Positions 6,648-13,997 of a stretch of 16,683 nt of DNA are shown here, piece by piece. The stretch covers positions 1 through 16,683 of the forward strand of contig JAVVPD010000045.1 in NCBI GenBank assembly GCA_036655975.1, read 5' to 3'. The DNA is from CASQEL01 sp036655975 (GTDB lineage: Bacteria > Desulfobacterota > Desulfovibrionia > Desulfovibrionales > Desulfovibrionaceae). Position 1 is the first letter of the stretch, and each line of letters opens with the position of its first letter. The notes beneath the pieces are model-generated. The model was not told the origin of the DNA, did not search any database, and saw only the letters and a program-made list of their open reading frames with translations. Made by a program: the position numbers and the translations under genes.

Positions 6648-7760
6648 ATGTCTCTTCCTCTTGATGTCGTATTTTTAACGCAGGATTTGTGCATTGGTGG
6701 TACCCAGCGCCAAACGCTAGAGCTGGCCCAACGTATGGATACAAAGCGTTTTTCACCCGCCGTGTGGACACTTTCTGGGCCCACCGATCTGGACGACCTT
6801 GCCATTAAAGAAGGCTTGCCCGTGCATCATCTGGGTAAAACAGTCATGCCCGGCCCGCTTTCCGTAGTGGCCCTGATGGGAAAACTCTTCACAGATTGTC
6901 CAGATATTTTAGTGCCCTGCATGGCTCCAGCCAACATCTGGGGGCGTATTACGGGACAAATTAGGCGGGTTCCGGTTATTGTCGGCACCTGTCGCGGTGG
7001 TGGGGCTCCCGTGCGCCAGCACGAACAGTTTATGTGGCATCTTGCCCACCATATGGTGTGTAATTCCATGCAATTATATAATATTTTACAAGGTTTAGGC
7101 ATGCCGTCTGGGCGAGTGACCTATATCCCCAACGGAGTAGATACAGACTTTTTTGAAGCCCCCTTAAGCCCCTTGCCCGAACGCGCCCCCGTGGTTTTAT
7201 GTGTGGCCCGCCTCGTCAGTGACAAGGATCACATGACCCTATTGCGGGCTTTCGGGCGGGTGCTGGAACATATCCCCCACGCACGTTTACGCTTTGTAGG
7301 GGATGGGCCACAAGAATTTACCTTACGCAAATTTATTGAAGCCCCGCCCTTTAAGGGCCATGTGGAAATTATCCCCGGTGGCACGGACATGCGTATGCAC
7401 TATCAGCAAGCGCAAGTTTTTGCCCTAGCTTCCATCCGCGAGGGGCAACCCAATGTTATTTTGGAAGCCATGTCCAGCGGCCTTCCCGTAGCCGCCACCA
7501 ATGTGGGCGGTATTCCCAGCCTTGTCCGTGAAGGCTATAACGGATTTTTATCAGCTTCCAGTGATTCCGTCACCCTCGCCCAGAATATTTGCCGTCTGTT
7601 AAATGACCCTGCCTTGTGCAAAAGCATGGGGGATGCGGGCCGTGAACTCGCGCTGCAAAATTTCGCCTTTTCCGCCATGGTTAAATCCCATCAGGATCTT
7701 TTTGAACGCCTGTGGGAATTGCGCCAAGGTTCAGCACCGAGAGAGGAAAACAAGATATGA
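6648..7760 (+). CDS. Family 4 glycosyltransferase
   Basis: The 370-residue protein has a GT-B fold. The N-terminal domain contains GGTQRQTLELAQRM (17-30), the acceptor-side loop common in WaaG/PimB-like enzymes. The C-terminal domain has PNGVDTDFF, VARLVSDKD, FVGDGP and the EX7E motif (E265 and E273), which binds the nucleotide sugar in retaining GT4 enzymes. A strong AAGGAG site lies 5 nt before the ATG. Its stop overlaps the start of the next gene by 4 nt (ATGA). With the GT2 enzyme at 8255 it probably builds a lipopolysaccharide or exopolysaccharide part. Sugar donor and acceptor cannot be told from sequence. Confidence 0.93.
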   Translation: MSLPLDVVFLTQDLCIGGTQRQTLELAQRMDTKRFSPAVWTLSGPTDLDDLAIKEGLPVHHLGKTVMPGPLSVVALMGKLFTDCPDILVPCMAPANIWGRITGQIRRVPVIVGTCRGGGAPVRQHEQFMWHLAHHMVCNSMQLYNILQGLGMPSGRVTYIPNGVDTDFFEAPLSPLPERAPVVLCVARLVSDKDHMTLLRAFGRVLEHIPHARLRFVGDGPQEFTLRKFIEAPPFKGHVEIIPGGTDMRMHYQQAQVFALASIREGQPNVILEAMSSGLPVAATNVGGIPSLVREGYNGFLSASSDSVTLAQNICRLLNDPALCKSMGDAGRELALQNFAFSAMVKSHQDLFERLWELRQGSAPREENKI

Positions 7761-8230
7761 AAGGAAGCTTTTTAAGCTACCTCCTGGGGCTCTGCGTAGT
7801 CTTGTACGCAATGCCTTTGGCGGCTCAGAAAAATCCCACGGTGAATCCTGCCCCCCCGCAGGCCAGCGCGCACCAAGAATCAAAAACCGAACCCACAACA
7901 CTGGCTGAAGAACGCGAATTGTGGAGTGGATCTCTTTATACCTCTACCTACAGGGCGGGAGCCTGCATCGCCCCAGACGGTACGGTACGCGGCGTACTGC
8001 TGTTGCGTACCTCCAGCGGCGCTGTAGACACCTATCACTTTAGCGGAAAGCGAGAAAACGGCAGTATTCAAGCGCAACACAGTTCAGGGCATGCCTTTCT
8101 CGGCTCTTTCCCTTCTGACACAATAATCACAGGGACTATTACCCTGAAAAGCGGGCGCACCATTACTTTATCCGGTATGCGGCAACGCGGTGTGGAGCTT
8201 GATGAAAGCTGCCGCCCCCTGCCCAAATAA
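7757..8230 (+). CDS. Small exported protein of unknown function between two glycosyltransferases
   Basis: I do not recognise this family. The chosen ATG at 7757 gives 157 residues, overlaps the GT4 stop as ATGA, and has a GAGAGGA site upstream. A reading from 7712 would lie wholly inside the GT4 gene at its 5' end and place residues before the signal peptide. The N-terminus is a Sec signal peptide (hydrophobic residues 5-18, cleavage probably after LAA, no lipobox cysteine). A Pro/Ala/Gln/Thr-rich linker to about residue 50 follows. The rest is a compact domain predicted by eye to be beta-rich, with alternating hydrophobic positions and repeated short strands such as TIITGTITLKSGRTITLSG. It has two cysteines, which may form a disulfide. 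Coupling to GT4 suggests a periplasmic role in the same glycan pathway (inference). Confidence 0.75.
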   Translation: MKGSFLSYLLGLCVVLYAMPLAAQKNPTVNPAPPQASAHQESKTEPTTLAEERELWSGSLYTSTYRAGACIAPDGTVRGVLLLRTSSGAVDTYHFSGKRENGSIQAQHSSGHAFLGSFPSDTIITGTITLKSGRTITLSGMRQRGVELDESCRPLPK

Positions 8231-8254
8231 CGCTCATATCCTAAGGAAAATTGT

Positions 8255-9451
8255 ATGCTGTTGCTCTGGTGGTTATTGATTAGTGGACAATGCCTGTTAC
8301 TGATTATTTTTTGGCAAGGGGCGCGAACGCGCATTTTAGAAACAAAACAGCCGGGCCAACAGTGCATGCCCCCCCTACGGGAAGGTATGCGCCCCGACCC
8401 CACGCCCAATGTCGCGATGGTTATTCCCGCAGCCGGACAACGCCCCTATATGCGCCGGGCTTTGCGCTCATTAATGGTACAGGATTATCCCCATATGGTA
8501 ACCATCATGGTTACCGAAAGCCTCAACGACCCCGCCGTCGACCTGATTCACGAATTACAAAAAGATTTTCCCCACTTGCGCCATGTGGTGGCAGGCCCAG
8601 CCGAAGGCTGTGGACAAAAAAACTGGAACCTGCTGCAAGCGATTAAGGATATTCACGACACAGCCGATATCTATGTATTTTGCGATAGCACCCACTATGC
8701 CCAACCCGACTTTGTCCGCCAATTAATTCTGCCCATTCTTCAACAAGAAGCCGCGTTCACCACCGGCTACCATGCGGTGGACGTGCAAGACCATCAGGTG
8801 GTGTCCTTGGGCTATCAGCTCAGTGTATTGTTGATGCGCTTTTTACAGGCTTCATCCGCCTTTACTCAACCCTGGGGCGGGGCCATGGCTATTTCGCGCC
8901 AAGCCTTTCTCCGCCATGACATTGCGGGCTTTTGGAGCGACAAAGTGGTGGACGACTGTTCCCTTGCCAGCTACCTGATGGAAAAAAAAAGCGCCAGTGT
9001 ACAATTATGCCCCCACGCCGTTTTGCGAACCCCCGCCCGCAACCATCCTCTGCACGTATGGCAGGCGTGGATGAACAGACAAGTGCTTTTTCTAAAATTC
9101 TGTATCCCGCAACAATGGATGCTGCTGGGGGTGTTCGCCCTACTGCTGTCGCTGCCCTTACTGGGGTCGGCCATTGTCCTCACGGGCATATGGTGTGGTC
9201 TGCTCTCTAAGTGGTTTTATGGCCCTTTAATCACCCATGTTGTCCTTTTGGTGGGAATTTTATGGGGCTGGCGCGAATGTCTCCCCCGCCCTGTCCCTAT
9301 GGTGCCCTGGTTTACCGCGTTTGTGTTGAGCATGTATCTATTTTTACGGGTTTACGTGGGCACTATTCGCGCTAAAGGCATTTTGTGGAACAATATTGAC
9401 TATCGCGTTGCCAAGGGCGGAAAAGTCCTTTCCATTACGCCGCGCAAATAA
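8255..9451 (+). CDS. Membrane-bound family 2 (GT21-like) glycosyltransferase
   Basis: The 398-residue protein has an N-terminal transmembrane helix (residues 1-20). A GT-A domain follows, with VAMVIPAAGQRP (53-64), GCGQKNWNLLQA (118-129), the metal-binding FCDS (D144) and a later VVDDCSLASYLM (DD 233-234). After that come hydrophobic helices at about 286-312, 322-339 and 351-368. The layout is like ceramide-glucosyltransferase/HpnI-type GT2 enzymes, which transfer a sugar from a nucleotide donor to a lipid acceptor at the membrane. The usual (Q/R)xxRW motif is not exact; WQAWMNRQ (269-276) occupies that place. An AAGGAA site precedes the ATG. It lies 24 nt after the small exported protein and ends the three-gene glycan block. 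Confidence 0.85.
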   Translation: MLLLWWLLISGQCLLLIIFWQGARTRILETKQPGQQCMPPLREGMRPDPTPNVAMVIPAAGQRPYMRRALRSLMVQDYPHMVTIMVTESLNDPAVDLIHELQKDFPHLRHVVAGPAEGCGQKNWNLLQAIKDIHDTADIYVFCDSTHYAQPDFVRQLILPILQQEAAFTTGYHAVDVQDHQVVSLGYQLSVLLMRFLQASSAFTQPWGGAMAISRQAFLRHDIAGFWSDKVVDDCSLASYLMEKKSASVQLCPHAVLRTPARNHPLHVWQAWMNRQVLFLKFCIPQQWMLLGVFALLLSLPLLGSAIVLTGIWCGLLSKWFYGPLITHVVLLVGILWGWRECLPRPVPMVPWFTAFVLSMYLFLRVYVGTIRAKGILWNNIDYRVAKGGKVLSITPRK

Positions 9452-9511
9452 TGCAAGCCCGATTCTCCCCGTGGACAACAGTATTGACGATAGTTACCCG
9501 TATATATTCTT

Positions 9512-9517
9512 TATAAT
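9512..9517 (+). promoter_or_regulatory. Possible -10 box for the ROK-anSME operon
   Basis: A perfect TATAAT lies in the 80-bp gap before the ROK gene, 15 nt before its GTG start. No good -35 box is found at 16-18 nt; the nearest, TTGACG at 9484-9489, is 22 nt away. The short leader and AT-rich context suggest a separate transcription unit, but support is weak. Confidence 0.3.
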
Positions 9518-9531
9518 GACCAGGACACTCC

Positions 9532-10785
9532 GTGCTCATGAATAATTTTCATAACGAATTTGGGGGATCGCAGCGCGAACTTCGCCGCAATAATCGCAAC
9601 AGAATTTTCCGTGCGCTTTTTGCCTCTGACGTGCCGATAAGCAGAAGCGAGCTTGTCCGCATTACCGGATTAAACCTGCCTGTTGTTTCTAGGGTAACCA
9701 ACGAAATGCTTTTGGCTGGCCTGCTTGAAGAAATCACCCCCCCTCCAGCACTCCGACAGCGTGGCAGGCGTGTAACCCTGCTTGCCATTAAAGCAGAGGG
9801 CGCTTATGTCGTAACCGTAGCCATTACCGCCTATTCACAAGAACTTATTCTCGGCAATCTCAAAGGACACATTATCTATTCAAGAGAAATTCCCGAATTT
9901 CTTACTTTACAATCCGACGATCTTTTACATTTTCTGGTGGAGAACATCCTCAGGGCTGTTCGTCGCAACAAAATTCCTTCCGTGCGCTTGTTAGGCGGTT
10001 GTTTAGCCGTGCCAAGGCACGCCATGCTGTTCAGCGATCAGGCCATGATACTCCCCATACTGAACAGCGCATTTATCGAAAAACTTCAAACGATGCTGGG
10101 CATTCCCATGATTTCTATCCGCCTTGCCGAAGCCCTAAATTTAGCGGAGAATAATTGGGGAGCCTCTAAGGGCTTCAGCAACGTGCTCTACTTGCATCTC
10201 GCCCTTATTATTGGAGCAAGTGTGCTCCATGGCGGCGCTTTGCTGCCCTCCCCAGATCGCTTCGGCAACATTTCAAGTATGCCCATAGCCACTGTAGGCC
10301 ATGCACACGGCACCTTAGCCCGCATTGAAGACAAGGCATCAGGTATAAGTATATTACGCAGTCTTAAGGTGACATCCCCCCAAAGACCGCCCGGCTACAC
10401 CATTCAGGACAGGCTCAACCTTTCTCTCGCCCACACCCGAGCCATGGGGGGCGACACGTCCCTACAAAAAATTTTCATGGAGGCAGGCCAGTGGATGGGC
10501 TACGCCCTAGAAACACTCTACAGAGTCTATAATCCTGAAATCATTTTATTTGGCGGCTCCTTGGTCGAAAATAGCTTTTACCTTAATGCGCTACAAACAA
10601 CATGGCAGAGCACCTACCCCCAAGCCCCCCCCGTAGAAACGCGCGTCGGCTGCTTGCCAACTGCCTCAGCAACCATACTCACCGCCTTAAAGTTACATGT
10701 TTTTTCTGCATCCCTAGATTTGGATCCTCTGTTGTCTGGAACAGGAGAAGACATATTTTCCCCTGTTTCTGGAGAGCTTACATGA
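9532..10785 (+). CDS. ROK-family transcriptional regulator with degenerate sugar-kinase domain
   Basis: The 417-residue protein has an N-terminal winged helix-turn-helix (about residues 23-68), matching NagC/Mlc/XylR-type repressors. A ROK domain follows, recognisable mainly by its C-terminal GYALETLYRVYNPEIILFGGSL (323-344). The sugar-kinase features are lost: the DxGxT loop is replaced around VAITAYS (97-102), and the catalytic ND before the helix is AE in RLAEALNLAENNWG. The CxCGxxGC zinc site is missing, with VGHAHGTLARIE in its place. It is therefore a DNA-binding regulator, probably sensing a sugar or related ligand without phosphorylating it. The GTG at 9532 has AGGA 6 nt upstream. An in-frame ATG at 9538 is the alternative. 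Its stop overlaps the anSME start by 4 nt (ATGA), so it may control its own operon, possibly in response to sulfated sugars (inference). Confidence 0.85.
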   Translation: MLMNNFHNEFGGSQRELRRNNRNRIFRALFASDVPISRSELVRITGLNLPVVSRVTNEMLLAGLLEEITPPPALRQRGRRVTLLAIKAEGAYVVTVAITAYSQELILGNLKGHIIYSREIPEFLTLQSDDLLHFLVENILRAVRRNKIPSVRLLGGCLAVPRHAMLFSDQAMILPILNSAFIEKLQTMLGIPMISIRLAEALNLAENNWGASKGFSNVLYLHLALIIGASVLHGGALLPSPDRFGNISSMPIATVGHAHGTLARIEDKASGISILRSLKVTSPQRPPGYTIQDRLNLSLAHTRAMGGDTSLQKIFMEAGQWMGYALETLYRVYNPEIILFGGSLVENSFYLNALQTTWQSTYPQAPPVETRVGCLPTASATILTALKLHVFSASLDLDPLLSGTGEDIFSPVSGELT

Positions 10786-11945
10786 AGCTGACTCCTCCCC
10801 CATCCTTACACCCCGCGAGTCCTGCGCCGAGTTTCCCACTGCTGATAAAAGCCCCTTCACGGCAGTGCAACCTACGGTGTACGCACTGCTTTTATCATCC
10901 CGTCCCCCCCGGAAAAGCGCTGAGTCAACGGATGAGCCACGACACCCTCATGCAACTGACACGCACCTATTTGGCACAGCCCATAGCCCAGCATACCTTT
11001 ATATGGCAAGGAGGCGAACCTTGCTTGATGGGGCTTGATTTTTTTAAAACAGCTTGGCGATTCCAAAAAAAATACACCCAAGGTAGCATAATTGCCAATT
11101 GTCTACAAACCAACGGAACCCTCATTACCCCCCCCTTTGCTGATTTTTTGGCCCGGAAAAATTTTTTGGTTGGCCTTAGCATTGACGGCCCTCAAGCCTT
11201 GCATGACACGTATAGAAAATACGGTTCGGGGAAAGGTTCCTATGCTGCGGTTCATAAAAGCTTGCGGCTGTTGCAAGAACGCAAGGTAGCGCTTAACTCT
11301 TTGACCTTGATCACTAGTACAAATATTGGATATATAAAAGATATTTTTTACATGTTGGCAGAAAATGCTCTTTTTTTCCAGCAATATATTCCTTGTGTGG
11401 AATGCTCTACGGAGGGAAAACCTTTGCCCTTTAGCCTCTCTGGAGCCGCCTGGGGCGAAGCTTTGTGCATACTTTTCGATACGTGGTGGAATACCGGACA
11501 AAGGGTAACAATACGCTACTTTGAAGATCTGCTCCACACTCTCCTTACAGGTCAAGCGGGCAGTTGCCAAATGGGGGGAGATTGCCGTTCCTACCTTGTG
11601 GTTGAAGCAGACGGAAGTGTCTATCCCTGTGATTTTTTTGTCTCTGATGCGTGGAAACTGGGGAATATTTGGGACAATACTTGGGAAGAACTGCTGCACA
11701 GTGATCTTCGCCATACTTTTAGCCTCCGCAAGCGCTGTCTGCCCCCTGCGTGTCAAACATGCCACTACCTAGCCTTGTGTGGTGGGGACTGCCAAAAGCA
11801 CCGCATGGCCTCCGTAAAGACTGCCCCGCCCCAAAGCCTCCTCTGTGAAGGGTATCAAATATTTTTTGCCCATGCCCTGCCAAGACTCCAAGAAGCGGCC
11901 CGTTTTCTTGCCGGCCGTCTTGCACAAGCCCCAAAACCCTACTGA
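10782..11945 (+). CDS. Anaerobic sulfatase-maturating radical SAM/SPASM enzyme (anSME)
   Basis: anSMEs oxidise an active-site Cys or Ser of arylsulfatases to formylglycine without oxygen. The 387-residue protein has the radical SAM motif CNLRCTHC (C29, C33, C36) and the SAM-binding GGEP (77-80). It also has a complete SPASM set of eight cysteines for two auxiliary clusters: C262, C268, C283, C324, C327, C333, C337, C355. Their spacing is identical, as I remember it, to the structurally known Clostridium perfringens enzyme. The presumed catalytic base is D284 in YPCD. The ATG at 10782 is preceded by GGAGAG and overlaps the ROK stop. A longer reading from 10602 would lie inside the ROK gene. 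No sulfatase gene is in the window, so the substrate lies elsewhere. The 3' end overlaps the DUF1848 gene by 7 nt tail to tail. Confidence 0.92.
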   Translation: MKLTPPPSLHPASPAPSFPLLIKAPSRQCNLRCTHCFYHPVPPGKALSQRMSHDTLMQLTRTYLAQPIAQHTFIWQGGEPCLMGLDFFKTAWRFQKKYTQGSIIANCLQTNGTLITPPFADFLARKNFLVGLSIDGPQALHDTYRKYGSGKGSYAAVHKSLRLLQERKVALNSLTLITSTNIGYIKDIFYMLAENALFFQQYIPCVECSTEGKPLPFSLSGAAWGEALCILFDTWWNTGQRVTIRYFEDLLHTLLTGQAGSCQMGGDCRSYLVVEADGSVYPCDFFVSDAWKLGNIWDNTWEELLHSDLRHTFSLRKRCLPPACQTCHYLALCGGDCQKHRMASVKTAPPQSLLCEGYQIFFAHALPRLQEAARFLAGRLAQAPKPY

Positions 11946-12874
11946 GCATAACAATAAACACATCCATGCCGGCAGGTAGCATACTTTCCAATATCTTTAC
12001 TGTCCGCACAGCCACAGGCTGCACGTTGCCCCGTATCTTTCGGGCGGTGTTGGCGGCATGGTAAAGGCAGCAACATCCCCTGTTTTGGGTGCTTACAGGC
12101 CGTGTAGTGCTGTTCCATTTCACTATCATGCGGGCACAGGCGCAAAAGGAGATCCACATCAATACACGCATTCTTGTGTATGCCCAAAGCCGACAAATCA
12201 TGCGACTCCGCACAGGTGGCAAGCCGTAAAGGATGCGCCCACCGTGCATTGCTTTTTGCAATGCCGGAAGCCAAAGCGAGCCTTTCATCGGCGTCAGGCG
12301 CACAGAACGAGGTATCCACTTTTGCCAATGCTCGTGCAGCCTTCGCATACATATCAAGGAAGCTGAACACAAGTTTTTCCGTATACGGAGCCAATACTCG
12401 CCCCAAGGCGTCTATGCGCTCCACATGCGTAGCCACAGAAAGGGTATTCCCCATAATAATAGGATCATAACGCCAAATAAGCCGCTCGGCCCCAATGCGC
12501 GCAGAAAGCTGTTGAAAGCTGGCAATACGTTGCGACAAGGGCGGCAGGTGCGGCTCTAAGTGCTCTGCCGCATAGGTATTCAGGGTATAGTGAAAATAGT
12601 ATTGATAGCCCATATCGCGTATTTCTTGCAAATACGGTAAAAATGGAGCAGGATTTTTTGTCCAGAACACAATGACTTTACATTTTTCAAAGGAAACATA
12701 CTGTTTTTGCAATATGTTAAAGGGATTTTCCCGTATACAATAGCCTTCACGCAAGCGCTCCATAAACCATGTGCCATAAAATGCAGGAATATCCGTGGCG
12801 CGGCTTGCCGAAATCACCATTGGGGCCACAGCTTCGTGCCCACCTGTTATTGTACACTGTGCCCATTTTCCCAT
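11939..12874 (-). CDS. DUF1848 protein with C-terminal radical-SAM-like Fe-S motif
   Basis: The protein starts with the family-typical ISASRATDIPAFY and GYCIRENPFN. It has VIFWTKNPAPF and LIWRYDPI in the middle and ends with CGC...SKDIGKY...CRHGCVYCYA. The last cysteines (C301, C305, C308) form CxxxCxxC, the pattern that binds the [4Fe-4S] cluster in radical SAM enzymes, but placed at the very C-terminus rather than the N-terminus. Function of the family is unknown to me. I chose ATG 12874 (311 residues), where an AGGGTGAT stretch serves as ribosome binding site. Family members commonly begin with a GKW-type lead. A TTG at 12910 and an ATG at 12883 are alternatives. Only one residue (Q) follows CYA. 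The stop overlaps the convergent anSME stop by 7 nt. Confidence 0.88.
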   Translation of the reverse strand: MGKWAQCTITGGHEAVAPMVISASRATDIPAFYGTWFMERLREGYCIRENPFNILQKQYVSFEKCKVIVFWTKNPAPFLPYLQEIRDMGYQYYFHYTLNTYAAEHLEPHLPPLSQRIASFQQLSARIGAERLIWRYDPIIMGNTLSVATHVERIDALGRVLAPYTEKLVFSFLDMYAKAARALAKVDTSFCAPDADERLALASGIAKSNARWAHPLRLATCAESHDLSALGIHKNACIDVDLLLRLCPHDSEMEQHYTACKHPKQGMLLPLPCRQHRPKDTGQRAACGCADSKDIGKYATCRHGCVYCYAQ

Positions 12875-12879
12875 ATAAT
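12851..12879 (+). promoter_or_regulatory. Candidate sigma70 promoter for the polysaccharide deacetylase
   Basis: TGTACA (12851-12856) and a perfect TATAAT (12874-12879) are separated by 17 nt and lie 42 nt before the ATG at 12922. The -10 box touches the start codon of the divergent DUF1848 gene, so transcription here could influence that gene. Confidence 0.5.
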
Positions 12880-12921
12880 CCATCACCCTATAGAATATAA
12901 AACCATACAAGGCGAATAACC

Positions 12922-13901
12922 ATGCCTACACCTAAATCAGTAGTACTGTTTGTTATTCTCTGTGCGGGCCTGTGTCTTGCCTCCGCCCGTGCGGGGTGGG
13001 CGGCTGATGCCCTGACAAGCCTATGGCCGCAAGGAATCGATACTCCTGTTCCTCAAGATCTACGCCGTGCAGTGCCCAATAATACCCAGCCTCCTTGCCG
13101 CCCCTGCCAGACAGCTATACGGGGACAGTGCGGCGTGTTCAAGTGCCCCAAGGGAAAAAACTTGTGGCCCTCACTTTTGATGCGTGTGAACTGCAAACGT
13201 CTGTTTCCGGCTTTGATCGAGAACTCGTTACATCTTTGCGGCATTATGGGGCCCATGCAACCTTTTTTGTGGGAGGTAAATGGATGCGATCACACCCTGA
13301 ACCCGCCCTGCAATTGCTGGCAACACCCGGTTTTGAATTAGCTAATCACGCTTGGTCACACGGGAATTTTGGAATCATGGATTTACCTACGGCAGAAAAA
13401 CAAATTTTGTGGACACAAGCGGCCTATGAAAAGCTGTACGCCCTTTTGCGTAAGCGGACGGAACAGGCGGGACATCCCGAATATATGCAGGGGATTGCAC
13501 CTTCCATGCGCTTATTCCGCCTGCCATACGGGCGCTGCCGTGCCGAGACCCTAAAGTTACTCAACACCCATGGATTACAGGTTATTCAATGGGATATTTG
13601 CGGCGAAGAAGAAAAGGATAACACGGTGAAAGGTGCCGCGCAAAAAATTGCGGCCAAAATACATTCCGGCTCCATTGTCTTGCTCCACGCCAACCTCGTT
13701 CCCCATGGTACCGCCACCCTGACGGCGCAACTGGTGCCTTTGCTGCAGTCACAAGGCTATACCTTGGTAAACGTAAGCGAATTGTTACAAGCAGGTACGG
13801 CGGTGCGTGTGCAGGAAGGATACTTCAATCGGCTAGGCGATAATCTCTCATGTGATACCCGTTTTGGAAAGGACGGTACAGGCGCACTTCACAAGCAATA
13901 A
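12922..13901 (+). pseudogene. Exported polysaccharide deacetylase (NodB fold), apparently frameshifted
   Basis: The 5' frame from ATG 12922 encodes a Sec signal peptide (hydrophobic residues 7-20, cleavage near AWA) and about 35 residues of lead. The catalytic domain is in another frame, open from 13083 to 13901. It carries TFDACE, NHAWSH (HxxxH metal site), FRLPYG and IVLLH, the ordered NodB motifs, so it is a metal-dependent sugar N- or O-deacetylase. The second Asp of the usual TFDD is Ala here. The frames join smoothly if one T is added at CCTCCTTG (about 13090-13097): QPP then runs into LPPLPDSYTG. So a single T seems lost, by mutation or sequencing error. No slippery heptamer is seen. 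As written, only a TTG at 13095 could start the domain, giving 268 residues without export signal. Upstream is a promoter at 12851-12879; lapG follows after 96 nt. Confidence 0.82.
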
Positions 13902-13915
13902 ACACGAGAGATTAT
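13840..13915. repeat. 10-bp inverted repeat at the deacetylase 3' end
   Basis: ATAATCTCTC (13840-13849) is perfectly complementary to GAGAGATTAT (13906-13915), with 56 nt between. One arm is inside the gene, the other just after the stop. A run of Ts does not follow, so it is not a standard terminator. It may be a chance match or a 3'-end RNA structure. Confidence 0.3.
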
Positions 13916-13921
13916 ACAATA

Positions 13922-13949
13922 TTGACTTTTATTTGCCTTCGTTTATCAT
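13922..13949 (+). promoter_or_regulatory. Candidate sigma70 promoter for lapG and the HD-GYP receptor
   Basis: TTGACT (13922-13927) and TATCAT (13944-13949) are separated by 16 nt, 48 nt before the lapG ATG. Each box matches 5/6 of consensus, the best promoter pair in the window. It suggests the lapG-receptor pair is transcribed separately from the deacetylase. Confidence 0.6.
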
Positions 13950-13997
13950 ACACAGAATCTCCTTCATAGGGGGAACAGTTTTTCTGTAAGGTACTAC

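Noticed and set aside
10602..10781. Longer anSME start inside the ROK gene
   Set aside because: The 60 extra residues are out-of-frame ROK coding sequence; the ATG at 10782 has a ribosome binding site and the ATGA overlap.
11895..11930. A GGCC-rich possible terminator at the anSME 3' end
   Set aside because: The complementary arms are only 4-5 bp with a long loop and no T-run on either strand; the sequence is coding.
13083..13110. Programmed -1 frameshifting in the deacetylase gene
   Set aside because: No X-XXY-YYZ slippery heptamer or evident downstream structure; simple loss of one T explains the break better.
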